In this document: positions 16,928-25,318 of the stretch, piece after piece | How positions within the stretch are numbered: the first letter of the stretch is position 1 | Layout of the letters: every line of letters starts with the position of its first letter | IMG/VR virus record: IMGVR_UViG_3300044959_000237 | Span: 1-64,000 of that record | DNA length: 64,000 bases | Source: a virus | Strand: one strand, 5' to 3' | The notes under the pieces: model-generated | Databases searched by the model: none | Told to the model about the DNA's origin: nothing | Seen by the model: only the letters and a program-made list of their open reading frames with translations | Position numbers and translations under genes: made by a program

Positions 16928-17392
16928 TCAGATATGATATTGATCGTTTTTGATTTGATGTAGCAGTAGCTTGAGTTCGAACTGAATATTTTCCAGTTTT
17001 ATCAGTTGCACTTCTTTTCTGAAATCATCGTCAATTCTTTTTATGAAATTTTTGATGAAAATTGCCTTGTTTCTTTTATTTTCGAACAATTTGTCCAGTT
17101 GTATGAGATTTTGTATTTTTTTGTGATGTTTTTTGTAACCTTTGCTCAGTAAATTTGCGATTTTTTCGGCTACATCGAACAGAAAAATATTATCGAATAC
17201 AATTTTGTTGTCAATATCGACTATTTTGTACATGAAACAATCATCGTTTTCCAATTTTATCGGAACAATTGTAAAAGTAAATTTTTTTTCATTCAATTTG
17301 TTTCTCACTACAATGGGTATATTCGAATTTCTCAGAAATTTTTCAAAAAATTCCTCGAAATTTGATAAATCGTATAAAGTCTGTTTTTTCAT
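16928..17392 (-). CDS. Hypothetical protein, 154 aa
   Basis: The function is not recognised. I chose the ATG at 17392 because GAGGGG lies just upstream; a longer frame reaches 17419. The protein has an N-terminal helix, then beta-like strands (FTFTIVPIKL, CFMYKIVDID, KIVFDNIFLF), then a basic helical C-terminus. Marine T4-type phages carry similarly organised small proteins of unknown role. Confidence 0.65.
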   Translation of the reverse strand: MKKQTLYDLSNFEEFFEKFLRNSNIPIVVRNKLNEKKFTFTIVPIKLENDDCFMYKIVDIDNKIVFDNIFLFDVAEKIANLLSKGYKKHHKKIQNLIQLDKLFENKRNKAIFIKNFIKRIDDDFRKEVQLIKLENIQFELKLLLHQIKNDQYHI

Positions 17393-17586
17393 ATATCCCC
17401 TCTTCGAAAATAAAAACATTTGGAAAATTTTTTGGATCTTTTAGAATAGTTATTATATCGAATCGTTCAGAACGATCAATATTCGAATTTTTTGAAAATT
17501 TCCAATTCTCGAATTTTTTCAATTCTCTTGATTCGAATGATTTGCGAATTTTTCGAATAAATATTCGAAAAAAGGAAAAAAATTCA
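17393..17586. other. Divergent intergenic region dense in TTCGAA
   Basis: This 194-bp space lies between divergent genes. TTCGAA occurs about five times in it, far above chance for such AT-rich DNA, plus other TCGA sites. It presumably holds promoters for both sides, but no clear -35/-10 pair was found. Confidence 0.4.
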
Positions 17587-18921
17587 ATGTTGATAAGAGA
17601 AATTCTTTTGGAAAAATTTCCAACTCTCGATCTGAATGAAATAATTGAAAAATTACAAGATGATGATTCGAAATTATATTCCATTCATTTTTCCAATGTG
17701 AAAAAATTGGGAATAGATCCTCTTGTGATGAATTATGTCAATACACCTGTTGGTATATATGGATATCCATTAAAATATACAAAAAACAGATACAAAAATT
17801 TGCTGGAATATCCTTATGCCAATGACAGAAATTACATAATATTTTTTTCCATTCGAAATTCTGCGAAAGTTCTGGAGCTTGACAACAAAATTCCGTTCGA
17901 ATATTTCGAAAAACTCGTAAAATATTATGAAAAAGAAATAAAAGAAAAAATCGACGAAGATGAATTGAATGATAAAAAAGTAAAAAAAGAATTGGAAGAA
18001 ATTGAATTTGTAATCGAAAAAAATATCAATAAAAAACATATAGAAAATTCCTATTTTATAAGATTGATAAATTCTATTTTGAATTTGAAAAAAGAATTTT
18101 TGAATCCTGCATTCAGAACATTTATTTTGAGAAAAATTTTGGGAATTGATGTTCTGATCGATTCCGGATACAGTATGATACACCAAAACGAACCTGTTCA
18201 ATTGGTTGTATTGAATCCCAAAGTTATAGAAAACGTAGAAATTTTCAAAAATCCATTCAAAGAAACCATCGATAAATTGAAAAAAGAAAATAAATCTATT
18301 CCTATTACTGTACCTTCGAAAAAAGATTTTTTAGAAGACGCTCATTATGCATTTTTGAGTTTTTTGAGTTCAAAAGATTTGGAAAAAAAGAGAAGATATT
18401 TTCATAAATTCATCAATGATCTTTTGAAAGGATTTTCTTTGTGGAAAAAAATATTTGATTATGAACAAGTTGTGGAAAAATTTTTCCATTACGTCAAGAA
18501 ATACGATAATGTATTTGATTTCTACAAAGAATTACTTACCAAAAAATCCGAATTTTACGAAATCGTGAAAGAATTCGTTGAAGTGAAATATCTCAAAAAA
18601 GATTCGAGATATATAAGTTATCGCTTGGATATGAAAAATGAAGAAGTTGACAGAAAATATGCAGAGTTTCTCGACTTTTTGAGAAAAAACAAAAAACTGA
18701 ATGAATTTTTCAACAAAGAAAGTCTGAAATATTTTCCAGAGGAACTTGTCGACAATGAAAATTTTCGAAAAGTTTTTGTCGAAAATATCAAAAGCAGATC
18801 GAAATTTTTCGAAATACTTTCGAAGCAATATCCTGAAACATTTTTCGAGATTTTGACAATATTGAAAGATGAAATTATTCGAGTTTCGAAAGAAAAAACT
18901 GTTCACAAACAAGCTTTTTGA
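17587..18921 (+). CDS. Unknown phage protein, C-terminally truncated by frameshift
   Basis: I chose the ATG at 17587 because AAGGA lies 11 bases upstream. The 444-aa product begins MLIREILLEKFPTL. It has a helical middle and an SGYSMIHQNEPVQLVVLNP motif (about residues 196-214), then a strand with VIENVEIF. That pattern (hydrophobic, DxG, IHxNEPxQ, hydrophobic Pro) is familiar from C-terminal domains of large phage structural or ADP-ribosyltransferase-like proteins; I cannot name it further. The reading frame ends right at a 10-bp tandem duplication, and coding-like sequence continues in other frames to about 19242. It is the only plus-strand gene between 12.3 and 23.7 kb. Confidence 0.7.
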   Translation: MLIREILLEKFPTLDLNEIIEKLQDDDSKLYSIHFSNVKKLGIDPLVMNYVNTPVGIYGYPLKYTKNRYKNLLEYPYANDRNYIIFFSIRNSAKVLELDNKIPFEYFEKLVKYYEKEIKEKIDEDELNDKKVKKELEEIEFVIEKNINKKHIENSYFIRLINSILNLKKEFLNPAFRTFILRKILGIDVLIDSGYSMIHQNEPVQLVVLNPKVIENVEIFKNPFKETIDKLKKENKSIPITVPSKKDFLEDAHYAFLSFLSSKDLEKKRRYFHKFINDLLKGFSLWKKIFDYEQVVEKFFHYVKKYDNVFDFYKELLTKKSEFYEIVKEFVEVKYLKKDSRYISYRLDMKNEEVDRKYAEFLDFLRKNKKLNEFFNKESLKYFPEELVDNENFRKVFVENIKSRSKFFEILSKQYPETFFEILTILKDEIIRVSKEKTVHKQAF

Positions 18922-18930
18922 AGCTTTTTG
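18911..18930. repeat. 10-bp tandem duplication at the gene's stop codon
   Basis: AAGCTTTTTG occurs twice in immediate succession (18911-18920 and 18921-18930). The stop codon TGA of the upstream gene is created across the junction. Removing one copy lets the frame run on. Confidence 0.95.
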
Positions 18931-19242
18931 TAATTTGTATGGAAATTATTCGAAAAAAAGCTCGAATTACATTTACGATTTCTTGTTTGAACTATTTTTT
19001 ACATCAGAAAAAATACCAAGAAATTGATTATCGAAATTGTACAAAATATTCTCGATGAAAATATCGTTCAGAATTGTGATTTCAATAAAATTGAAAAATT
19101 GGTCTGTTCGATTGTGAAATTGAAAAATTACGATAATTTTTCGAAAGTCTTTTCCACTGAGGAAAACAGGTTGAAATTCGAGAAGAATTTCAGTTTCAAA
19201 TGGAAAGATTTTCAGAAAATCATGAAAAATATTCATGTCTGA
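18922..19242 (+). pseudogene. Detached C-terminal remnant of the 17587 gene
   Basis: The stretch up to about 19024 reads as FCNLYGNYSKKSSNYIYDF then FELFFTSEKIPR when one copy of the 10-bp duplication is removed. After a second single-base shift in an A-rich run near 19010-19027 it reads KLIIEIVQNILDENI, then KIEKLVCSIVKLKNYDNF, to a stop at 19242. Composition and codon use match the intact part. The original protein would have been about 110 residues longer. Confidence 0.6.
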
Positions 19243-20136
19243 TTATTCTATGCAATTTTTCAATATTGCACATCTTATCCACAATCCGTTTTCGACCTGA
19301 CGAAAATAAGCAGCTCTCGAATCGTTGTCAAATGATGGATGTATTTCATCGTTTCTTGGTAACGGATGCATGACAATGCAATCATTTTTTGCATTTTTCA
19401 TCAACTCTGGTGTTATTCTGTACATTGAAGTATCGAAAGTCGATGACAATTCTGGATGTCTTTCCCTTTGAATTCTTGTTACATATATTACGTCAAGTTC
19501 AGAAATAACTTTTTTTATGTTATCTTCTTTCGAGATTACATTGCAAAGATTTTCATACTCTTCAGGCAATGATATTTCTTTTGGAGAAATGCAAAAAACA
19601 TTCATTGAATAAAGTTTGGCAAAATGACATAAACTGTGAATGGTTCTGCTATATTTGAGATCTCCGACAAATCCCATGTTGATATTTTCCAGTTTTCCCT
19701 TTTCCTTGTAAATGGTATATATATCCAATAATGATTGAGTCGGATGTTCACCATCTCCATCACCAGCATTGATTACTGGAATATTTACCAAATTTGCTGC
19801 ATTGAATGCCATTCCTCTATGAGGTGTTCTGGTCACAATTATATCACTGTAATACTCTATGGTTTTGACCATATCTTCGAAACTTTCGCCTTTTACCATG
19901 CTACTGTAATTTGGATTGTTTACAAGTATGGCATTACCGCCCAATTTGTATGTTGCTGCCATGAATGATGAAGATGTTCTTGTGCTCGGTTCCAGAAACA
20001 AATGATATACAATTTTGTTCTTCAGACATTTTTCGTATTCTTTGTTATTTTTTCTTATTTTTTCGGCATAATTTATCAGTTCTTCTATGGTTTGTTTTTC
20101 GATGTTTCGAGTTGTCAGCAAGCTTTTTGGATGCAT
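19243..20136 (-). CDS. pyrB: Aspartate carbamoyltransferase catalytic chain
   Basis: ATCase joins carbamoyl phosphate and aspartate, the first committed step of pyrimidine synthesis. The 297-aa product has every family hallmark: FLEPSTRT (carbamoyl-phosphate loop, residues 47-54), SSMVKGES with the active-site lysine (K82), RTPHRG (103-108), HPTQ (131-134), RIQRERHP with the aspartate-binding Arg/Gln, and MHPLPRNDEI. Length fits the bacterial catalytic chain (about 300-310). I chose the ATG at 20136 since AAGGAGG sits 8 bases upstream. No regulatory chain (PyrI) is nearby. Together with ThyX it suggests the phage boosts thymidine nucleotide supply. It is rare in phages. Confidence 0.95.
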   Translation of the reverse strand: MHPKSLLTTRNIEKQTIEELINYAEKIRKNNKEYEKCLKNKIVYHLFLEPSTRTSSSFMAATYKLGGNAILVNNPNYSSMVKGESFEDMVKTIEYYSDIIVTRTPHRGMAFNAANLVNIPVINAGDGDGEHPTQSLLDIYTIYKEKGKLENINMGFVGDLKYSRTIHSLCHFAKLYSMNVFCISPKEISLPEEYENLCNVISKEDNIKKVISELDVIYVTRIQRERHPELSSTFDTSMYRITPELMKNAKNDCIVMHPLPRNDEIHPSFDNDSRAAYFRQVENGLWIRCAILKNCIE

Positions 20137-20150
20137 GCTTCGTGCCTCCT

Positions 20151-21215
20151 TCAATTTGAAATTTTCATGAAAGTTATCATGTTTTCATCGAATTCGAAAT
20201 TCGTGATTCCATTACTGAACTTTTTCAGAAAATTTTCCAGAAAGGTTTTCCAATTTGCTTTCAAACTTTTTTCTTTTTCTTCGTTTGTCAATTTTCTCGG
20301 TGGATATTCGTGATTCATGAAAAAAGGATGAACCAGAGGAAAATATATTTTTCTTTCTTCATAATAAAGATGATTGAAAAATCCAGATATGAAATATACA
20401 TCAGAAACATTTGTAATATGTATTCGATTCGAAAATTGAAAAGCATTGTTTTTGTCCAATATATTGAGAATCGAGAACATTATTGTTATCGTAGAAACTA
20501 CAGGTAATGAAATATTGAATTTTTTTCTTGTTGGTATCATTAAAAAATTTACGAGATTGAATTCCGGTCGATACATAATCATTATTTTATTCAGAAATGT
20601 CAAACTGATATTGTGAGAATTGTTTTTTCTTGCAAGAAAAGAAATTTTTTCCAGTTCGTAAATGTAAACTTTTTCTTTTGAAATTTTTTTCGAATCATGA
20701 TTTGTCTTTTGAATGAGTGATGTTTTATTCGTAAAGATTTCATTTTCACTTTCTTTGAAAATTTTTTTGTCAAGTTCTTCGAAAATTTCAATTTTCAATA
20801 TTTCGATTGATAAATTTTCCAGAATCAGATTATTGAAAAAAACGTCTTCGTTCGTGTTGGCAAAAATATTCTCTTTTTTCAAAGTTTTTTCGAAATTTTT
20901 CATATTCAAATGATAGTTTTGATTGATTATGATTCTATTTTCATTGTCTTTTAATTCTTCTGAAATAAAATCTTCATCATGGAAAAAATGATTTTTGACA
21001 AGAAATTCCAGAGTATTGAAAATTAAACAAAAAATTCTCTCTATATCGGAGATGAGAATTTTTTTGAGATTCATATCCCTGGTTTCTTGTATTTTACAAC
21101 AAAAGTATTCATCTTCATTGTGAAAGATGAAATATTTTCCATCCAAAAATTTTTTACAAAAATATGGTAAAAATTCATGAGGAACCGTAATTTCATTAGC
21201 TGATTTTTTTATCAT
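20151..21215 (-). CDS. Hypothetical protein, 354 aa
   Basis: The function is not recognised. I chose the ATG at 21215 because GGAG lies 9 bases upstream; a TTG five codons earlier is also possible. The protein is rich in Phe, Asn, Ile and Lys. It has a central charged region (about 160-190) and hydrophobic strands in the last third (FNISLPVVSTITIMFSILNI). It shares overall composition with the 335-aa product at 21.8 kb but no obvious motif. It ends just upstream of pyrB on the same strand. Confidence 0.65.
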   Translation of the reverse strand: MIKKSANEITVPHEFLPYFCKKFLDGKYFIFHNEDEYFCCKIQETRDMNLKKILISDIERIFCLIFNTLEFLVKNHFFHDEDFISEELKDNENRIIINQNYHLNMKNFEKTLKKENIFANTNEDVFFNNLILENLSIEILKIEIFEELDKKIFKESENEIFTNKTSLIQKTNHDSKKISKEKVYIYELEKISFLARKNNSHNISLTFLNKIMIMYRPEFNLVNFLMIPTRKKFNISLPVVSTITIMFSILNILDKNNAFQFSNRIHITNVSDVYFISGFFNHLYYEERKIYFPLVHPFFMNHEYPPRKLTNEEKEKSLKANWKTFLENFLKKFSNGITNFEFDENMITFMKISN

Positions 21216-21524
21216 GGACAATTTCTCCAAAAGAAACAGATGGTGTCAACATTTGCCAAAAAAATATATAAAAATATATTCAAACATTTACAATCATTGA
21301 TTTTTGGAACTTTCCCTTAGATTGTGCCTTTTTTTCAGATGAATTTTCCAAAGAAATTCCCAACCATACCATTGAACCGTCCCTCCCTCCTGCCTATTTT
21401 TGACAAGCAGGATAGGTAAAATGAAAAAAATCGATTGAATATTACATTCATATCTGCATTTATTTTTTCGCATACATTCAATTTTCAATCAAATGAAATT
21501 TGTTCGAATTTTTCGAGAAAAATG
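21216..21524 (-). other. Intergenic region with inverted repeats and a G-rich strand
   Basis: This 309-bp gap has no convincing gene. On the minus strand it carries GGCAGGAGGGAGGGACGG (21395-21378), striking in this AT-rich genome. Just before it are two overlapping, mutually exclusive hairpins (CCTAT/ATAGG and TCCTGC/GCAGGA, 21416-21388). Upstream (21468-21450) is a 19-base stretch also present at 7060-7078. It might be a structured leader or a small RNA for the 354-aa gene downstream. Confidence 0.35.
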
Positions 21525-21815
21525 CTAATTATATTTTTTATTTTTTCTTTGATTTTTTTGTTTTTTATTCAGGTTATGTTTATATTGTAATTCATTGTCG
21601 TCCCAGTCTTCGAATTTCTTCGTTTTTTTGTTTCTTGATTCACGATTGTTTGTCAAATTTCTCATCTTTGTTTTGCTGAATCCATGTTCTTCGAGAATGT
21701 CAACTGTTTCTTCATCAAGATCAATATGGTAATTTCTGCTACGAGCCATTTTCTGTTGAAACTCCTCTTTTGAAGTTGGTAAGTTGATTTTATTTGTTTT
21801 CGGCGTTTTTTTCAA
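21525..21815 (-). CDS. Hypothetical basic protein, 96 aa
   Basis: The function is not recognised. It is hydrophilic, with NYHIDLDEETVDILEEHGFS in the middle and a very basic tail (NKKQKNQRKNKKYN) that could bind nucleic acid. The only upstream start is a TTG at 21815; an internal ATG 22 codons later is the alternative. The start is uncertain because neither has a good ribosome site. It follows the next gene by 18 bases. Confidence 0.5.
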   Translation of the reverse strand: MKKTPKTNKINLPTSKEEFQQKMARSRNYHIDLDEETVDILEEHGFSKTKMRNLTNNRESRNKKTKKFEDWDDNELQYKHNLNKKQKNQRKNKKYN

Positions 21816-21833
21816 TATATTTTTTCGAATTTT

Positions 21834-22841
21834 TCAGTTATTTCCTAAAGATATCAGATTGATGATATTATTGTTAAGCGAAAAATTCAATAAATTTTTA
21901 TTTTCAGATAAACTTTTCATATAATTGATGAATATATTTCTTTCAATTTTCAATAGCGTTCTGCTTATTTTGCTGTCATGATCACCATATAATGAAATAA
22001 AATCGTTGTTTTTATTGGTAATAGGAAAGAGAAAGTTTTTTTCATCATCACTTTTATTATTGAAATATGGAACTATCAGAACATATTTTCCAGTATCGAA
22101 CATTTTAGAATTGATACTGAAAGAAATCTGTTTGTCTATTGAAAAATCGGATATGTATCTGAGTGTGAAAAAAACGGATTCATTCGAAAGAATATGAAAA
22201 TTGTTTTTTCTTTCGAAATCGGATTTTATCAAATCGATATATAACTCGTCAGTCGAAGGAAAATGTTTGACCAGAAATGAATTTTTTACACAAATTTCCA
22301 TTTTTCTGTTTTCGAATGGAAAGAACAATCTTATATTGATTGTATCGAATTTGAAAATCATGAAACTTGTATTCGATTGAAAATTTATTGAAGAAAATGA
22401 ACTCATATATTCATTTTCCAAAGAAATTTCATTGTATATCTGAAAATTTATTTCTCTGGGAAAAGCTATTTTTTCGATAATGATATCATTATCGAAAAAT
22501 CTGTTGATATTGAATTCGTATTTCGAAAAAACATATTTTTTTTCATTGCCGTTTGTGATTTTTTCATATGTTTTTTTCGTATCCAATTTTTCTCTCAGTA
22601 ATTCTGTTTTCTTGTCAATATCATAGTTTTTTTCTTTTATTTCTTCATTGAGATCTTCCAACAAGTAATGAAAGGACTTTTTTACAATTTCGAGAATCGT
22701 GATATAATCTTCGATATTTTTTACAAATATTTTTTCTTTGTTTTTTGCTTTTGTTTCCAACGTGTAAAATTCATTGTAGCACAAAATGGTATAATACTGT
22801 TTTGTTTTATCGATAAAATAATTCATATCCAGACCCGGCAT
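21834..22841 (-). CDS. Hypothetical protein, 335 aa
   Basis: The function is not recognised. It is rich in Phe, Asn, Ile and Ser, with beta-like strands throughout the C-terminal two thirds and a charged helical region near residues 60-100. The ATG at 22841 is my choice; a TTG at 22859 in frame is also possible. A good promoter lies at 22917-22890, so this gene probably has its own transcript. Confidence 0.65.
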   Translation of the reverse strand: MPGLDMNYFIDKTKQYYTILCYNEFYTLETKAKNKEKIFVKNIEDYITILEIVKKSFHYLLEDLNEEIKEKNYDIDKKTELLREKLDTKKTYEKITNGNEKKYVFSKYEFNINRFFDNDIIIEKIAFPREINFQIYNEISLENEYMSSFSSINFQSNTSFMIFKFDTINIRLFFPFENRKMEICVKNSFLVKHFPSTDELYIDLIKSDFERKNNFHILSNESVFFTLRYISDFSIDKQISFSINSKMFDTGKYVLIVPYFNNKSDDEKNFLFPITNKNNDFISLYGDHDSKISRTLLKIERNIFINYMKSLSENKNLLNFSLNNNIINLISLGNN

Positions 22842-22889
22842 GATTTTCTGAAATTTCAAACTTCTTTGATTTTTACTGAAATTGATATC

Positions 22890-22917
22890 ATAATATCATA
22901 AAAAAATTATTTGTCAA
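22890..22917 (-). promoter_or_regulatory. Sigma70-like promoter for the 335-aa gene
   Basis: Perfect -35 TTGACA at 22917-22912, a 16-base AT-rich spacer and -10 TATTAT at 22895-22890, about 50 bases before the start codon. Confidence 0.6.
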
Positions 22918-22958
22918 TTGTAAATCATCTGCAATCTTGAGTTACGGTTTTTTTTCTT

Positions 22959-23006
22959 GAGAAGATACTATCCTATGAAGATACTATTTTGTGAAGATAC
23001 TACGAT
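22959..23006. repeat. Three 16-bp iterons
   Basis: GAAGATACTA occurs at 22961, 22977 and 22993, exactly 16 bp apart, within units that begin TG/TA. The array straddles the stop codon of the kinase gene (23002-23000) and lies about 45-90 bp upstream of the promoter at 22917. It could be a binding site for a dimeric regulator or initiator. Confidence 0.8.
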
Positions 23007-23617
23007 GACAACCATTTGTTGATTGTCTTAATGTATTTTTGCCAATCTACCTCTTCGCTATTGTTGTTATTGATAACCAATATGTTTTCCTTTCCGAAAA
23101 GTTTGACATAATCCGATATTGATCTGATGACACTTTCATATATACTTTTCAATATATCTGGTCTTATGCTTCTATCTCTTTGTTGATTTCGTTGCATTGC
23201 TACATCGAGAGTTGTAAAAACATATACGAGATATGTTTTGTAACCAAGTTTTTCCAACATTTCTTTAGTTGACCGTATCAATGATACATTTCTTCCTGTT
23301 CCGTCCAAAACGATACCAAGATTGTTTTTTGCATACAAATTCAGAAGTTTTTCGATTAATTCTTTTGCTCTTTGATATATCTCATTGTATTCCGGAGATT
23401 TGTAATCAATGTTTTTCATTTCTTTTACGTTCTTTTTGATTTTTACAAGATGTTCGAAAATTATATCGATATCTACAGGTTTAACTCCATATGGAAATAT
23501 CTTTTTTCTGACAAAAGTTTTACCACTTCCGGGAGAACCGATGAGAAAAAATGCTTTTCTTATATGGGGGTCGTATCTTCCTTCAAAAATTGAATTTTTC
23601 ATCACTTTTTTTTTCAT
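23000..23617 (-). CDS. P-loop kinase (AAA_33 / zeta-toxin / polynucleotide-kinase type)
   Basis: The 205-aa product has Walker A GSPGSGKT (residues 27-34) after a short N-terminal extension. It also has VDIDIIFE, a Walker-B-like strand NLGIVLDGTGRN (about 100-111), and QRNQQRDRSIRPD, a lid with arginines. This is the fold of zeta toxins and polynucleotide or adenylate-type kinases. Similar small kinases are common in T4-type marine phages, but their substrate is unsettled. AAGGAAAG precedes the ATG. A late-type box (23648-23642) lies upstream. Confidence 0.8.
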   Translation of the reverse strand: MKKKVMKNSIFEGRYDPHIRKAFFLIGSPGSGKTFVRKKIFPYGVKPVDIDIIFEHLVKIKKNVKEMKNIDYKSPEYNEIYQRAKELIEKLLNLYAKNNLGIVLDGTGRNVSLIRSTKEMLEKLGYKTYLVYVFTTLDVAMQRNQQRDRSIRPDILKSIYESVIRSISDYVKLFGKENILVINNNNSEEVDWQKYIKTINKWLSS

Positions 23618-23641
23618 AATTTTTCTTTCCTTTTTATTTTC

Positions 23642-23648
23642 TATTTAT
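23642..23648 (-). promoter_or_regulatory. Late-type promoter box before the P-loop kinase gene
   Basis: ATAAATA on the minus strand, 25 bases before the ATG at 23617. It is paired back to back with a plus-strand box. Confidence 0.35.
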
Positions 23649-23657
23649 TAAAGTAGA

Positions 23658-23664
23658 ATAAATA
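23658..23664 (+). promoter_or_regulatory. Late-type promoter box before the 269-aa gene
   Basis: ATAAATA on the plus strand, 20 bases before the ATG at 23684. Confidence 0.35.
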
Positions 23665-23683
23665 TTGAAAAAAAGAGACAAAA

Positions 23684-24493
23684 ATGAGAATTGACGAAGT
23701 AGAACAACACGAAGAAAATTCTTCGATTTCTTTCATAAAAGATATGATAGAAAATTGTGGAAAATCACGTGTAGCTTTTCTTATCAGAAAGCCTTTGTTC
23801 AGAGGATTCAGACATACGAATAATCTGAACAGTGATTTTGGAATTTTCAAAATTCTGGAAGAAAGAAAACCAAAAGACATGACATTCTGTATGCAGAAAC
23901 TCGTCGATGAAGAACTGAAAAAAAGAGGGTTCGATGTTTTTCGAAAAAATTCGATATTTTGTAGTGGAGACATAAATTTTGCATCCAGATTTGGAAAAGT
24001 TTACAGAATATTTCCGCCAATGCAGGCAAAATTTCTATGGAACAGAAAATCACAGGATTTTTTCAGTTTTTCTTATCGTGTTTTCGATATCGATGTCGAT
24101 TATCTTGTGAAAAATTACAAAAAAGAAATTTATCCTGTTATTGCAAAATTGTACAAACTCAATGAAAGTTTCATAAATTTCGATAAGGAAAAATTCGACA
24201 ATATTCTGAAAGACGATATGTTGTACAAAACTCTTGTCATTAAAATTGCGGATTTTTACAAAACTACAAAAATGTTTTCGTTTTTTGCAAGTAATCTGGA
24301 AAAAATTCTGAAAGAAGACTGTAATTATCTTGTATTACACAGTAATGACAAAATTTTCGATTATTTCACGAATTCGAATTTCGAAGAGGCAGTAAGATCC
24401 GGAAATGAAATCATGATAAAAAGTGATTATGTTTACTACATAAGTGAAGATCATTTCGTCGATATGATAGAAGATTTGATCGATTTTGTCTGA
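23684..24493 (+). CDS. Conserved phage-type protein, possibly ADP-ribosyltransferase fold, 269 aa
   Basis: The function is not established. Residues 28-42 (RVAFLIRKPLFRGFRH) and 87-110 (NSIFCSGDINFASRFGKVYRIFP) follow a pattern found in many T4-like phage proteins: 'LxRG ... FxTGD..A..YG..y.iFP'. The layout (Arg strand, then Ser/Thr strand, then acidic residues) recalls ADP-ribosyltransferase folds, but a clear ExE catalytic motif is not visible, so this is tentative. AAGAGAC precedes the ATG. Confidence 0.65.
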   Translation: MRIDEVEQHEENSSISFIKDMIENCGKSRVAFLIRKPLFRGFRHTNNLNSDFGIFKILEERKPKDMTFCMQKLVDEELKKRGFDVFRKNSIFCSGDINFASRFGKVYRIFPPMQAKFLWNRKSQDFFSFSYRVFDIDVDYLVKNYKKEIYPVIAKLYKLNESFINFDKEKFDNILKDDMLYKTLVIKIADFYKTTKMFSFFASNLEKILKEDCNYLVLHSNDKIFDYFTNSNFEEAVRSGNEIMIKSDYVYYISEDHFVDMIEDLIDFV

Positions 24494-24536
24494 TTTTCGA
24501 ATTCAATTTCGGACTTGACACTTCGTGATAATATTT

Positions 24537-25274
24537 TCAAAAAAGCTTTACAGGAAATTTGGTAATTCTATTGAAAAATGATTTTTTCGAATTTGTATAG
24601 TAATCAGATATGATTTCTATCAGTTTTCTATCTTTTTCGATTTGATTTTCCGTTGGAACATAAACATATCCAAAAGTGACAAAAGCTTCTACTTCTTCGG
24701 AATTTTCTATCGGACAACGTAATATATATTTGATATTGAATTTTTTGAGAAAGGAAAGCAATCTGTTTTTTTCGATTTGTTCGAAATTCGAAGTTTCATA
24801 CTCGATGCATTTTCCTTTCAAATTTTCTTCCAAATATGGAAAATTCGAATATGAAATGGAATTTTTCAAATCTGGATCGTTCAAAGTCATGTTCTTGTTT
24901 TTGGATGACAATGCAATTGCTTTTATGGAAAGAACTTTCTTGTTTCCGTATATATCGAATGTATATTTGTCAATTATCGATACGACTATTGTGTCTGCAT
25001 TGGAAATTTTGATGATCTGATTGACAAGATTTTGTATTTTTTCCGAGTTTGTCAACAGTTCTTCGATGTTTTTTTCTTCGTAGAATTTTGAATTTTCATA
25101 ATTTTCGTATATTATACCCAAGAAAAACATGGATATTGCAAATATGATAAAAATTGTCAAAATCAGTATTTGAATGTTGTTCATTTTCAAAAATTTGAGA
25201 ATTTTTTTTGCAATAGAAATAACAGTTTTCAAAAACAGAATCATGTCCATGTTTTTTTTTTGATTTCTGTTCAT
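24537..25274 (-). CDS. Membrane-anchored protein with GAF-like domain, 245 aa
   Basis: The N-terminus is basic, followed by one strong membrane helix (about residues 33-55, IQILILTIFIIFAISMFFLG). The remaining soluble part reads like a sensor/GAF-type domain (ADTIVVSIIDKYTFDIYGN and KYILRCPIENSEEVEAFVTF). It would sit in the inner membrane with the domain on one side; its role is unknown. ATG at 25274 or eight codons later. It ends opposite the 269-aa gene. Confidence 0.65.
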   Translation of the reverse strand: MNRNQKKNMDMILFLKTVISIAKKILKFLKMNNIQILILTIFIIFAISMFFLGIIYENYENSKFYEEKNIEELLTNSEKIQNLVNQIIKISNADTIVVSIIDKYTFDIYGNKKVLSIKAIALSSKNKNMTLNDPDLKNSISYSNFPYLEENLKGKCIEYETSNFEQIEKNRLLSFLKKFNIKYILRCPIENSEEVEAFVTFGYVYVPTENQIEKDRKLIEIISDYYTNSKKSFFNRITKFPVKLF

Positions 25275-25285
25275 GTTTCTGTTTT

Positions 25286-25292
25286 TATTTAT
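25286..25292 (-). promoter_or_regulatory. Late-type promoter box before membrane protein gene
   Basis: ATAAATA on the minus strand, 12 bases before the ATG at 25274. This is rather close, so it favours the internal start codon. Confidence 0.3.
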
Positions 25293-25318
25293 TCAACGGG
25301 AAACAAGAGGTATTTTCG

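Noticed and set aside
22959-23006. CRISPR-like array
   Set aside because: Only three 16-bp units without spacers of 25-40 bp; they are plain iterons.
24515-24520. TTGACA that might be a promoter
   Set aside because: No -10 element at a suitable distance and no plus-strand gene starts downstream.
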